Below are positions 1 through 11,456 of a stretch of 64,000 nt of DNA, in pieces (positions within the stretch are counted from its first letter, which is position 1; each line of letters starts with the position of its first letter). Source of the stretch: Capronia americana (lineage: Eukaryota; Ascomycota; Eurotiomycetes; Chaetothyriales; Herpotrichiellaceae); contig JADWQD010000017.1 in NCBI GenBank assembly GCA_016110215.1, positions 620,001 to 684,000 of the forward strand, written 5' to 3'. A model generated the notes under the pieces. That model worked only from the letters and a program-made list of their open reading frames with translations, was not told where the DNA came from and made no database searches. Position numbers and translations under genes: made by a program.

Positions 1-717
1 GCAATCCTTGTATGTGACTCTAGCCGCCTGAGATCAATCATCATTGATCAACGATCCCGGCAGCTCGACCCCGGTCATCTTGAGTGGCTTCCACATCCTT
101 GGTCTACGCCATCCCCATCACGCCCGTCCCTTCTCGCACGCTTTTGACCCCCGTCACCACACCTTCTCGAGGTCCAACTTCTAACTCAAGCAGGTATATT
201 AGCCCGTCATGCACTTCGTTGAAGCTAACCCAATCCCCGGTCGAGATGGCCCTGATTATTCCCACAGTTTCCCCGGATTCATCCATGTGCTAGATGAAGG
301 ACGTGTAGTCTCCATGAACATATACACCTCCAGATCTGGGGGAACAAGCTTCCTCCTCCACTCCGTGCCATCGCAGAAGACAGCCTGCCTTCATCTACTG
401 CCTTTGTGCATTGTCCCTTGACTCTTTGACAATCCTCTTGTTGGCTCCCACCCGGCCGATCACACTCAACCTCGGCCACGATAACGGATCGGCGCCGTCT
501 TCAGGAGAAGCTCGTCGCAACTGCCGTCGTTGGATGGTGGGACACGCTTACTGCTCTCCTCCTGATGGGCAATTTTCAACTGCCAGAGCTCCATTGACCA
601 CAGGTTTTCGACCTACCCAACTGGCTTTTTTGCCGGGAGAGCAATCTGCTTCCTAAAGCCAATTCCACTAGCCTCTAGCACTGACACTTGCCTGCTGCTT
701 GAGTAGCTCCTCTCAGA
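1..717. other. Intergenic or unassigned left edge
   Basis: No gene is supported here. On the minus strand, 104-286 could be a last coding exon of about 60 residues preceded by an acceptor-like sequence (ttcatctag), but no upstream exon or family could be recognised. The 3' half is presumably the promoter of the Zn2Cys6 gene that starts at 718. Confidence 0.5.
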
Positions 718-3143
718 ATGTTTCATACGTTCGAGACAGCTCAATACGCCAGCCCGGACCAGGCCGAGCAGAATGCCAGCGCTGCGGCGAAACGACGGAC
801 CTCTACCGTGAGAGCCTGCGAGCCCTGCCGGCGACGCAAAATAAGGTGCAATGGTGAGCATCCATGCGAAACGTGCCAATGGTATCGAAAGGCTGCGTCT
901 TGCCACTACACCGAGCCTAGGCAGCGGCAAATGCCCTCCAGAAGGTGAGCAGATCCCCTGCTCACTGTACTCGGTCAATGTCTTACACGTTGAACAGGTC
1001 CGTAGAGAAGATCTCACAAACTCTCCAAGAGTATCGAGGCATTCTGCAGAAACTCTTCCCCAACATGCACCCGGACCAGCTCAAAGACCTTCCCCGTGAA
1101 AGGCTCGTTGAGCTCATCCAGAAAAGCAGTCCATTCCACCCTCCTTCTCCCCGGACACCCAGCGTCGAGGAGAAGCCGCCTCCAGTCAACCCTGATGCTG
1201 CCAATCTCGAGCAGCTGCAGCCAATGCCCGAGGACAGCAATGATGGCTTTCCAGAACGCAAGCCACATGCTCTCAGAGGCATCACCGACGACGTGAACAT
1301 GCTCTCACTATCTGTGAAGCAGAATCCGTCCTACCTTGGAATATCATCAGTCATGGCAGTCCTACGAGTAATCACTTGGCTCGATCCGGACTGCCTGGCC
1401 AAGTCTCCCGAGAGAAGCGCCGTCCCGACTCGGGAGTCATCACCAGCTCCAGAAGCTCGTGCCCTAGACCATGACAACACGCGGACCGACACTCCTGCAG
1501 CTCCGGCGTGGGATGAGATCCCCTTGATCAATGCCTACTTCACTTATGTCCATCCGTTTATACCTCTGATAGAGGAACAGGCCTTCAGAGATACATACCT
1601 GGCTGCCAAAAGGACCGATTCTAGATGGCAATTGCTCCTCAACAGTGTCCTTGCCATGGGTAGTGTAGCAGCAGGAACAGCCGAGGACACCGGCCATCAA
1701 GCGTACTTCAATCGAGCAAAGCAGCACCTCACCATGGACACGTTGGATTCTGCTCATCTGGAGACTGTTCAAGCTCTCGCTATTCTGAGCGGCTTCTATC
1801 TCCACTACATCCAGGTACCGAACCAAGCCAACAGCCTGATGGGCGCCACTTTGAGGGTAGCCACCATGCTTGGCCTACATCGAGACTACTCCGAAGGTGT
1901 TGGGCCTGCAAAGGCTCAAAAGGCATCATTCTCAATAGAGATGCGGCGGAGGATATGGTGGTGTACGTTTATGCTGGATGCCTGGGCGGGCAACACCCTC
2001 GGCAGACCAAGTATGGGTCGGATGAGCCATGCCATCACAGCAAAGCCTCCACAAGAGCCTATAGGCCAGTCAGCAGCCATGCTGGCATTGGTACAGGAGA
2101 ACGTACGCTTCTGCATCATTAGCACGAGGATGGAAGACGCCCTTGCGGTCTCACCATTGTTGGAAGAGCACGAACGCCACGCCCTTGATGCCCTGTATCA
2201 GGAGTGGTACAGACACTCATCAGTTCTGATGGGCTCGCCGCATCCACATGTCACCGAGTCACCTGGCATCACGACCCTCAAGAACGTCATGCGGTGGAAG
2301 TACCTTTCCAATAGGGTCATCCTCCACCGACCAGTGCTGCTGTGGTACGCCATGCGGAAGATCACCTGGGAAAGACTACCCGAGGAGAAGAAGGCCGCGA
2401 TCGAGTTATGTCGCGAAGTCTGCGCCGCGTTGATTTTTGACATAGCGGCGACTTGGCGAGGCCAAAAAGCATGTCAGATGTCTGGCTGGAATGCCACATG
2501 GCTCGTATATCAAGCGGCAATGGTTCCTCTACTGTCACTCTACTCGGATCCTCATGACGCTGAGACTGTGGAAAGCTGCCGTCACCAAGTCGAGGTCGCC
2601 ATGCGCACCATCAAAGATCTTCAAAGCTGGTGCCCAACAGCCCGCCGGTCTCACGAAGTTCTCATCAGACTCTACGACGCAAGCAAAAGACATGCGGCCG
2701 CCATCCAGGAGCCGCGAGAAGTATACATCCCCAACGCCATGGGCACACCGGGGTCCACCGGTACTCCAGCGCCACTGTTGCACCCACAACCGACATCTGC
2801 CTTGCGTCCGAGTTACATCGACGTGTCCTTCGCCAATGTGTACGGCAATCCCCAAGACGTGAGCACGGCCAACCAGGAAATGTTCATGGACGACATGTTT
2901 GATACCCTGAACTGGAGTACCAGCTGGGACAGTCCCATTGGCGGGCCGCAGATGATGAATGGGTGGGACTACAATTCGATGCAAACCTGGGCAGGCATTC
3001 CTCAAACAGAGGATACGTACTTTCCCTTTGGCTATGCCGATGATGCCACGCAGATGGGTTACGAAATGCACATGCAGCCATCTAACCCGGGTGATGTTAT
3101 GAATGGGCATTATGCAGAGATGGAACAGCGACATCCGATCTGA
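718..3143 (+). CDS. Zn2Cys6 fungal transcription factor
   Basis: Nuclear DNA-binding regulator of 790 residues in two exons, 718-944 and 998-3143, joined across a 53-bp GT-AG intron (gtgagc to gaacag). The binuclear zinc cluster lies at residues 34-62 with spacing C-x2-C-x6-C-x5-C-x2-C-x8-C, preceded by a basic stretch (KRRTSTVR). The intron falls just after the cluster, as in many such genes. A fungal-specific middle homology domain (Fungal_trans, PF04082 type) is visible around residues 245-480, with the typical run of a PFIPLIEE segment, a hydrophobic helix (LLLNSVLAMGSVA) and an MLGLHRD segment. The C-terminal 200 residues are low in charge and rich in P, N, M and W, like an activation region. 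The target pathway cannot be read from the sequence; no obvious catabolic partner lies next to it, as the 2.1 kb downstream is gene-free. Confidence 0.93.
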
Positions 3144-4022
3144 TTCAATGTAGCAGTCTACATCGAGAAGACTTTACAAAAATCCCACAATTTTTCCTCG
3201 AGCAGCCCGCAGAGCCTTGTCTGTCGATACCATGAAAGAACCAATCAGATCTACATGGTCGAGAAGATCTTGCGCCGGGCAGTTTCGTCTCCTTTCAGCC
3301 CCTGCATGGCTCTGCGTCCCACACCTGCAGCACGAAGAATGTTGGGCAGCAAGTGACCCGTCTTCGTCCGAGGAGTGCTCGTATCTGAGAGCATCTCAAC
3401 CGGTTTGACATCGCGCAAAGATCACCAGGGATGGAGCAGCTTTAATGGTTCCACATACCAGTCACGGGCCTGGCACACTAAGAGGTGGCTCCTGTCTATG
3501 GTGACGTACAGTGCGACACCCCCGGTCCGCTCGAGGCCATCCATCTCCGCCAAAACGTTCAAACAGAACGAGAAATCCGCCGTCAAGCTCAACCCTGTTC
3601 GTCACTCGTACCCCAGGACAAACAATATACGAGTCAGCTTGAGTCGAAAGGGAAAAACATACGCAGCAAAAAGCAGACGACTCGACAAGCGGAGGACGTC
3701 ATGGTCATGCACTAACCAGGGCAGCCCTCACGATGGCTGGCTGGCTGGCTTAGTAGCTGCGATGTAATGCAAGTGCAGTGGCAGATGCAACTGTCAACCA
3801 ACAGTCCCAGCTGGGTGGTACTCGAACATATTAGACAAGGGTTGCAACCTGCATGCCTGTCAAAGTCCGAGGACCTCGTAATGTACCCCGGATGTCCGCG
3901 AGAACATTTTAGCGCATTTGGCAGAGCGCGGATTCGCGGAGCGCATCGATCCGTTGGCACCCACACATCCTGACACGCTACCTAGAAGAGTATGGAGTGC
4001 ATGGAGTACATGTAGCACATGC

Positions 4023-4078
4023 ATGGACTATTGATCATGGACTATTGATCATGGACTATTGATCATGGATCATGGATC
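4023..4078 (+). repeat. 14-bp tandem repeat, three copies
   Basis: Three perfect copies of atggactattgatc are followed by two copies of the truncated unit atggatc. Each unit contains the palindrome TGATCA across its junction with the next. Confidence 0.9.
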
Positions 4079-4320
4079 ATATCACAATCCACATGAAGTA
4101 TGAGCTGTCCGAAGTACGAGTATTTCTCTCTAGAGGACCTGAGGGACAGAGAGACTAGATAGAAACAACGTGATAGATAGATAGTTGGATGGAAATAAAA
4201 CCCTTGTATATCCATCCATGCGTGCAGATTGTTGCTTCGAGTACGGAATAATTTCAAGGAGCCTTAGCTTAAGTTGTCGAAGCCAAAGCCCAAGCCGAGG
4301 GTACGCTCATCCATCGATCA

Positions 4321-4740
4321 ACACATCAAATCATATCACTTCACGTCACATCACATCACATCATATCGATACTATATACCGCATACCGCATACGAGGTAC
4401 CGGGTACGGAGTATCGAGTATCGAGTATCGAGTAGTATGAGTATGTACTCAGTGAGGCCACACCTACTCGAATGTACAGGTACCTACCTACCTACCTATC
4501 TAGCCACGGCCACGGCCATGTACAATGTGCCATAGCTATGTCCAATGTTCCATACCATATTCATGGACGTACGCGACCGAGCAGACCGACTGACCGACCA
4601 TCTAGCCTTGTATCTCTACCTCCATCTATCTATCCATCCATCCATCCATGCATTTCACAGTCTTCGTTCCATCCCACTCCAATCCAAACCGATCCGATCT
4701 GAACGGAAACGAACAGAACAGAACAGAACAGAACAGGAAC
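4321..4740 (+). repeat. Cluster of short tandem repeats
   Basis: Successive microsatellites: ACATC-type units at 4321-4368, three copies of gtatcga at 4411-4434, CTAC units at 4481-4499, CATC units at 4621-4649 and GAACA units at 4711-4736. They are of different sequence, so this is a region tolerant of slippage, not one amplified element. Confidence 0.85.
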
Positions 4741-5138
4741 AAGAACCATAGGAACCATAGGAACGAATCATTTCATTGGAATGGATGCCCAGGAACTTAA
4801 ACACAGCCATCACTTATGCTCCTGCCCACGCACACTTATACTGTATATACACACACTCCATACTCCATACTGCATGCATCTACAGCACACCGTCAGTCAC
4901 GCATAGCTCTAATTGTATGCTCAAGTCTTATGTACGGGAGAGGAAATCCAAGGGCGGCGCTCAAAAGGTCAAGGATCACGCACGTTCTGCCCCGCCTCGT
5001 TTCGCCTCGCTTCATGCTCTCCTCTAATCTCATCTCCCATATCGTACATATTCACAATCCATCCACAGGCACATTCGTTCAAGCCAAAAGCAAAAAGGTC
5101 GCCGTGATTATATCCAGATGCCGACCCAGTGTTCTCGC

Positions 5139-5222
5139 CGAGACACATGAACATGCCAAAGCCCGTAGACGTGAACATGAATATCCAAAAGCTCATGAAC
5201 GTCAACATGAACATGAACATTT
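5139..5222 (+). repeat. ATGAAC-type hexamer repeat
   Basis: Degenerate repeats of the hexamer atgaac, ending in several clean units at 5205-5220, directly downstream of the F-BAR gene stop (minus strand). Likely lies in or just past its 3' UTR. Confidence 0.75.
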
Positions 5223-5301
5223 CCACCTCAGCAATAACGCCCCATACTCTTCATGAATATCTGTTCCGATCCGTCCTTGATCAATGACAAATCGCCCGAC
5301 C

Positions 5302-8300
5302 TTAGCATCTCTGCAGGTAATTGCTGGGAACCAGCCCGATACCGCCCTTGATGCCACGTGTCGACTCCTTGACCTCGGCTTCCCACCATCCATCATCTTG
5401 GAGTCGTAGCACAGCCAAGATATCGCCTTTACTGAAGGAGAGTTCTTCTGGAATGGCGGCCGTGTAGGAGTACATTGCACGTGCTGCCACGTTCAGGTTA
5501 GTGATCTTTCTTGTAATGCATGCTGACCGGGGACTTGTCTTACCATAGTGCAATATGCGTTGCGGCTCTGGCGCAGGACCACGATACGGAATGCTGGCGA
5601 GGGATTTGCTCCTCTCCCTCCGCAACTCAATGTCCATTCCGCCGACTCGTTGCTGCGATTGAGGTTGTCGATCATAGCCCTGCTGCGGCTGCTGTGGTTG
5701 AGAATATCGATCCCCGCCAAAACTCGAGTTCGGGCGCATCATGTTATGACGATTGCGGCCACTGCCACTACCACCCTGCCCGTCGTACCGTGCCACGTCT
5801 TGAGAGCTGAGTTGCATTTCCATACCACTTCCCTGTCGGGGTGCGTGGCCCGTCCTCGGATCCGGCCTTGATCTCGCGGCGTGAGGATTGGGCGATGCTG
5901 CACGGTATTGTTGACTTCCTGGTCTTGTGCCCTGTTGTTGCGCCATGGGGTTTGGACTCGCTGCTCTAGGTAACATTCCAGGCGCGGGACTCCTCGATCG
6001 AGGCTGATATGCACTCTGTGCTTGTGGTAAGGGACTTGCAGCTCGGGGAATCATGCCCGGAGCGGGACTTCTCGCTCTCGAGGACTGGGCATATTGGGTT
6101 TGTGGCTGAGGGCTGCGTGCTCGAGGAGCTTGGCTGTAGGGTCGCGGTTGAGGACTGCGTGCTCGAGGAGGTTGATTGTAGGATTGTGGTTGAGGACTTG
6201 CTGCACGAATCATTCCTGGTGCAGGACTTCGGCGGCCGTCTCGTGTCCCTGGCCTTGATGCTTGAGTTTGGCTGCCGCTGACCCGGTTCGTACCCCAGGT
6301 TTCGGTCCGATTGATCATTTCTCGTTTAGTGTGGGCGGGTTGAGGGACACCAAGTGCCGTCTGAGCTCGGCCTGCTGGTCGTGGCTCGACGCCTGCCGTC
6401 TCATAAGCCGGAGGAGGTGTGCCTCTCTGAGCGGCCAGTCTTGCTTGACTTTCCGCGCTCAGAATGCCTGGGCGAGTGAGCGGTTCCTGCTCCGGGGCTG
6501 GAGTGGCCACGCCGTGATATCGATCCACTGCAACACGAGTACTTGCTTGCTTGGCCATGCCACTGCTACTGCCAGCACTTTGTTTCAAATCTGCCAGTGC
6601 CTGTGCGATGGGGTCATGCATTGGGTCGTCGCTCAAAGTGGACGCTGTCGGGGCTGGGAGGAAACCGCGGCGGCTGGCAGCACTGGACTTCGGTGTTGCG
6701 TCTTGAGATCCGTCAGGACTTGCCACATCGAAGACGTTGTTGCCAATGTTTAACTGGAAGTTTGCCCGTGGGTCTGGGGCTTCTTCACCCTCGGGAGCCA
6801 TATCAGCCACGTTGCGGTTGAAGTAACTCTGCTGTTGCCGCACTGGAGATTTAGTCGGACTTGACTGGGCACTCGACACTGTGGGATTCAGGTTGATGCG
6901 ACCATTTGTGGCCGATCCCCCGTTCCATGTGCTGCGATTAGACGAGACATCGCTCGCGGTCGGGTTTTCGTGCTCCTTCCTCGACTTTCTGCGGAATGGA
7001 CTGTTGGAGAAGAATCCCGATCTCTTCTTATAGACCGACTTTTCGGGCGATGTCATGCCCGGTAACTGGACACCGTTGACGGGAGCCATCTTTGTAGGCG
7101 AAGCCGCTCCAGACAATGGTTCAGCACTAGTGAACGAGCTTGGGGCAGAATAGTCGCTCTGGTCATCCCTACTTTCAGGTCGAGTGTTCGAAGACAAAGC
7201 GGAACCAGCCACAGAAGGTGCATCTGAGCGGCAGAACATGGTCATTCCCTCGGTCGGGTATTGGTTGTGCGGCACCTGAGGAACTCCCCCATGTTGACTC
7301 GGCGAATAGTTTGGCGGGACATTGGCGGCTTGTGGTTGTTTGTAGTTGAGAGGCGGCGGGCGGCCGCTATTGTGATTCTGGGGTGTTGGCATGTCATCCT
7401 CGTCGGGTCTCGTCGGCTCCTCTGAGCGTCGTTCTGGAGTCTGGCTGCTTCTCGGCTTCGTGTTTGGGGAATGTGTCGGTGAAGATGATCTGAAAGCAGG
7501 ATTGGTGGTTCTCGAGAACTGTGCGACTGAGTAGTCATCCTCTGAGACCTCTGATGCGCTATCAATGTCGTCTCTGGCGAAGTTGATGTAGCGCGGAGGG
7601 TCAGGAATTTCTTGGCCAGTGCCACAAGTCTTGATGAAGCTCGTAATATCCTTCTCCACCTCACAGTTCTCCAGGGCCAGACGGATCTTCTCGCACGAGG
7701 AGTCATCGGAGACGCAAACCGTGCTTGCGATATTGGCAAAAGCCCATAAGGACGACTTTGTGAAGTCAAGGCGTTCTTCCTCGAGATCCTGGAATTTGTC
7801 GCAGGCAGCCTTCCACTCCTTGTTCCAGCGGCCAGTTGTTTCTTCCAGGACCTTGACAGCCGCCTCATAGTCATTCGAGTTCGACGCCATGTTGATCTGA
7901 GTCTTCTCCAACTTGGCCTTGTTCTTGCGCTCCTCCTGTCCCATGACCATGTGGCCTTGAGCAAGATAGCCCTTGACCCGTAGACAATCCTGTTCATATT
8001 TGTCGCGACACTTGTTCACGTGAGCAGTTTGAGTTTGTTTCATTTTGTGTAATCTCTCGATCCCGTTCTGAATAATCTTTCTCCTCTCCTTGATCCCGCC
8101 GGCGAACGCTGCTAAAGGCTCTTCCAGCTCGGACTTCATCTGCTGGGCGATCAGGGCATGCTGCTTGCCCATCGACTCGGTCTCTCCTCGAGCGACGTCG
8201 AGACTGGCGCGCAGAGACCCTTGTTCCACACTGCCGAGAGGCTTTCGGGACAGGCTCAGCAGCTTTTTGGCGTAGTCTTCCTCCAGGGCGGCGCGGGCAT

Positions 8301-8507
8301 TGTAGAAGGCTTTCAGTTCGTCGCAGGTGGTTTTGGCATTTTGCATATGGGTAAGCAAAGGATCGACGCCGGCATCATCTCGCCCCCAGAAGTTATTGGA
8401 AACTAGATAACGGTTAGAAGCGTCGGAGAGGCTGCAGGAACGGTAGACTCACAGCTCAGCGGCACAGATGGAGGGGCGCCCACTTCGGAGGCAGTGCCTG
8501 CTGGCAT
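5302..8507 (-). CDS. F-BAR and SH3 domain protein, Cdc15/Imp2/Hof1 type
   Basis: Membrane-bending scaffold of the cytokinetic ring and septum, 1031 residues. Exons: 8453-8507, 5544-8402 and 5302-5483; introns of 50 and 60 bp. Chosen start ATG at 8507; the first intron joins a short leader (MPAGTASEVG) to the F-BAR start (NNFWGRDDAGVDPL). Residues about 20-265 form the F-BAR coiled domain (MQNAKTTCDELKAFY, then helices ending near EIPDPPRYINF). Residues about 290-960 are disordered and rich in S, P, Q and R, with repeated RARSPQP and SPAPGM units at roughly 5880-6240 that are candidate proline-directed phosphosites. The last intron restores the first strand of a C-terminal SH3 domain (ARAMYSY, then DGWWEAEV and VPSNYLQ). 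In the family the F-BAR binds the plasma membrane and the SH3 recruits septation proteins. Confidence 0.95.
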
Positions 8508-8877
8508 CGTGCCAGCTTAGAAAGAATGGTTCTGCTATTGCTGGACAATGGCGCGACGATGACCGTAACAGTATATTGTATGCTGTATGCAGTGTGTCCG
8601 AGTGTCAAGCAGGTGCTGAGGATTGTCAAGGGAGCCGATCGGATGTGCAAGCGAACCGCAATGACGGCCTCGTACACAGAGTCAGTCACCCCAGCAACCA
8701 CCACCACCACCACCACCCAAAATCAGCCTTGCCGCGCATATCCGCGCCTCAGCATGAGAATAGTACGAGCAGTTAACCATTCGCTTCACTCTCCACGTAC
8801 TGCTGGTGGAGTCATTAAATTCCCATTTACGGAGTACACTTTCGCCTGGCCGAGCTCGGCTCGACCCAATACTATCA
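8508..8877. other. Intergenic with CCA microsatellite
   Basis: Probable promoter of the F-BAR gene (minus strand) and 3' flank of the racemase-like gene. A (CCA)n tract sits at 8697-8718. Nothing else recognised. Confidence 0.6.
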
Positions 8878-9618
8878 TCAATCAACCTCGAACATGTATC
8901 CCCATCCTTTGACCAGCCGAGTGTCTACCCCTACGATTTTCAGCATACCCCAGACGACGCTGGCCACGGTGTCAAGGACGATGACCGACGATGACTTCTC
9001 CCAATACTCCACGCGTTGTGCTGCTTGAAGATTGGTACAGAAAGTAGACAAGACGTTGGCGCCATTCGAGGCCACATCCATCACCATACGATCCAGAGTG
9101 GCATTGTCCACTTGCGCGATCTCGTTGTTGTCCGTCAACCCGAGGTGACGGTCCCAGGTCGCGTTGATGTCCACTCCAATCGCCGCATAGTTCTCTCGGA
9201 TCAGGTCGTTCAACTCCTTTCGATATGGTGTCACAAGGCCGAACGAGATAACACCCAGACTGCGGAGAATCGCATTGAGCGACAATACGGACGTTGTGGC
9301 TTTGATACCGGTGTCTGCTTCGATTGCTGCACAGAGTTTCTGATCATGCTCGAAGCCGAGCCAACCCGCACTTGTACCACTCCACCCAATTACATCCACT
9401 TTCGCATCGGCAAGCAGCCTGGCCGCGATCAGGATCGGCAACATCTCGAACTGCGCATTCGCCTCCGATGTAATGTCGATCGTAGTGACACGAAACCGTG
9501 AGAAATGTACGGAAATTGCGACATCTTTCGACTGGATCGACGAGACAATCGCATAAGTAAGCGGCTCCGACGCCGTGTTTGACGACGGCACAAGTACTCC
9601 AAGCCGAACGACCCTCAT
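8878..9618 (-). CDS. Asp/Glu racemase-superfamily enzyme, arylmalonate decarboxylase-like
   Basis: Single-exon protein of 246 residues, starting at the ATG at 9618. The N-terminus (RLGVLVPSSNTASEP) is the usual beginning of the maleate isomerase / arylmalonate decarboxylase branch of the Asp/Glu racemase superfamily, two pseudo-symmetric Rossmann-like halves acting on small dicarboxylates in the cytosol. Most racemases and maleate isomerases use two opposed cysteines. Here the first site reads WSGTSAGW (residues 79-86), with Gly81 where the cysteine of a CTS motif would be, while the second, Cys194 in STFCTN, is kept. That Gly/Cys pair is the arrangement known for bacterial arylmalonate decarboxylase, so a one-cysteine decarboxylase-type chemistry is inferred; the substrate is unknown. 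It lies between the F-BAR and UPF0132 genes, all on the minus strand. Confidence 0.85.
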   Translation of the reverse strand: MRVVRLGVLVPSSNTASEPLTYAIVSSIQSKDVAISVHFSRFRVTTIDITSEANAQFEMLPILIAARLLADAKVDVIGWSGTSAGWLGFEHDQKLCAAIEADTGIKATTSVLSLNAILRSLGVISFGLVTPYRKELNDLIRENYAAIGVDINATWDRHLGLTDNNEIAQVDNATLDRMVMDVASNGANVLSTFCTNLQAAQRVEYWEKSSSVIVLDTVASVVWGMLKIVGVDTRLVKGWGYMFEVD

Positions 9619-9928
9619 TGTCGCACCTATGCGGTTGATTAGCGGGGCGAGAATAAGAGCAGACGAGAACTCCGTACAATAAAAAGTCCCTGTGGCACTC
9701 GAACAGTAGACAGTGTGAACAAGGTGGCTTGGTTCCGTCAGCTCGGAGTTGAACGTCAGATCCCGCCAAGAAGCATATCCCGTATTCAGCGCCTTGCTCG
9801 GTGACCGGATCTGCCGTGCAATCCAAGACCAACATCACCACGGCCCGCGCGAATGCCAGGAAGCCTGCCTCGTGATATCTTCGCGTTCATAGAATGAAAG
9901 CTAGGTCCACCGTTCTTGCCCCTCACTG

Positions 9929-10565
9929 TCACTCATTCTCAACAAACGAGTTCGCCAGCCTGCCAAAGAATGGGACCTCGAAATGATCCAGTGTCTCGAC
10001 ATCTCGGTAAGCATGAAGCGACAGAAAACCGATGAGAAGCAGGTCGATAGCGAACAGCATCCAGGAGAGAACCGTGGACCACGCCAGAATCAGGTGCAGA
10101 ACGAACAATGCCGCAAACAGCATGCTGGACTGCCACGCATGGAATCGCACGTAGTCGCTTTTGTGCTCAAACATGAGCAGAAACACTCCTCCAGCAGGAG
10201 GAAGGAGGAGGTATGCCAGCATTGCTTCATGATCTACCCTGAGCGGCAGGCTGGTCTCGAACGCCTCCAAGCTCTCACCTCGCTCCATTCCAGCGACCGA
10301 CGGGCGTGCAGGGAAGTCACCAGCAAACGCACTGGGAGGAGGGAGCGGGGAGATGGCACGACCGCCACCAGCACCTCCATGGCCAGGTCTATTCTGCGGA
10401 GGCGGCGATCGGATCCGAGGAGAGTCTATCGAGGGTCGGTCCTTGGGAGGAGGTGAAAGGGCACGCTCTCTGTTCGTAGGTCTATCAGTAAGGAGTATCC
10501 CATAACGGTGACTGAGGTGCAGCCTACATTTCGGGGGATGAATCTTGGTACGGCGCGAAGTTCAT
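9929..10565 (-). CDS. UPF0132 (DUF4870-like) small membrane protein
   Basis: Predicted membrane protein of 196 residues in two exons, 10528-10565 and 9929-10481, with a 46-bp intron (gtaggc to tgatag). The start ATG at 10565 gives MNFAPYQDSSPE. Residues 13-80 are disordered and proline-rich (RSPPPQNRPG, SPLPPP). The rest matches the compact three-helix UPF0132/DUF4870 fold: an amphipathic start (AMLAYLLLPPAGGVFLLMF), the conserved VRFHAWQS motif, then two strong membrane segments (LFAALFVLHLILAW and LSWMLFAIDLLLIGFLSLHAY). No biochemical function is established for the family; the HAWQS motif makes the family call firm. The two nearest ATG-initiated alternatives inside exon 2 would lose the proline-rich tail only. 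Confidence 0.88.
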
Positions 10566-11456
10566 TGTTTACTGTACCTGGTTCCTCCGCAGGTGCCAGT
10601 GTTGGAGGGCGTCAGGAACTGTTTTTTGTGCAAATGATCTGCTGGCCCAAAACCTGACAAGCCCGCAGCCTAGATCTCTGCTTGGAGGAATAGATATGTA
10701 AGTTGAGTTCAGAGTGAGCTGGGGAGGAAGTTGGTCTTAAGCTGGGTTGACGAAATGAGATTGCCTGCGCTACGCCGCGCCGCGCCGCGTCCCCTAAAGT
10801 GAGCCTGAACTGGGGGCTTGGGCTAGAGCCTAAGCTTGGTGGGTCAAGCACAGTAAGAAGCTGCACGAGCTCACGTGGGCGCTGACCAAGGCTCGCCTCG
10901 CTACTATTGACTTTCTACAGAAGTACTCAAAATCAACTGTCTTCAAGCATTCTCCTCCGCGCGTCAATACCGTAGAGCCGGTCTATGTCCTTACGGTCGG
11001 CTATTTTCTTCCTGGTCCTCTAGTCTACGAGATAAATTCTCTGCTTCAGACACAATGTTCTGCCCAAGTACACTCTCTAGTGTTCGCATATGCCCGGCAA
11101 TCGGGTCCCAGTGATAGACTCCCTCCACTTCACGACTTTGCTCACAAATTCTGAACCGACAGTGTGCTATCGGCCCAGCACGCAATCGGACGCATGAAGT
11201 GAGCATCTGCTCATGCCGCAGCTTCAGGTGAAAGCTCAACTTGGTCGCCTTGCGCGTGCAAGGTGAGGTTGAATCCCCAAACAACATGCACATCAAGCCA
11301 TTGCTTTCAGAAGGTCCCGTTTCTGCATACGGCAATACCAGGGTTGTGTCATCGCCGGCTTCTGGCACGGCGCATCAGCTGCATCGAGACCGAAGCGTGA
11401 CAACGTAGACCACGTCTCACTGCGGCATTCGCTTCTTCTATTCCTCTTTGATCCTC
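10566..11456. other. Intergenic, one weak open frame
   Basis: 890 bp between the UPF0132 gene start and the serine dehydratase stop, both genes on the minus strand. A minus-strand open frame at 10991-11368 (125 codons, no in-frame ATG until codon 28) has scattered Cys and His residues but no recognisable domain; I do not call it. A GCCGC-rich purine/pyrimidine tract lies near 10770-10795. Confidence 0.5.

Larger units (their letters stand above)
3144..5301. other. Long gene-free spacer rich in simple repeats
   Basis: About 2.2 kb between the 3' ends of the Zn2Cys6 gene (plus) and the F-BAR gene (minus). I see no coding exon. From about 3990 onward it is dominated by short tandem repeats and low-complexity tracts, some listed separately. 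Confidence 0.7.

Noticed and set aside
104..286. Possible last exon of a minus-strand gene
   Set aside because: An acceptor-like sequence precedes it but no donor exon or family could be found within the window.
2535..3134. 199-codon antisense open frame under the first Zn2Cys6 gene
   Set aside because: No domain and lies wholly opposite a well-supported coding exon.
7242..7997. 251-codon minus-strand open frame
   Set aside because: Out-of-frame shadow of the F-BAR gene on the same strand.
10991..11368. Possible Cys/His-rich small gene
   Set aside because: No in-frame ATG near its start, and the Cys/His spacing fits no zinc-finger class.
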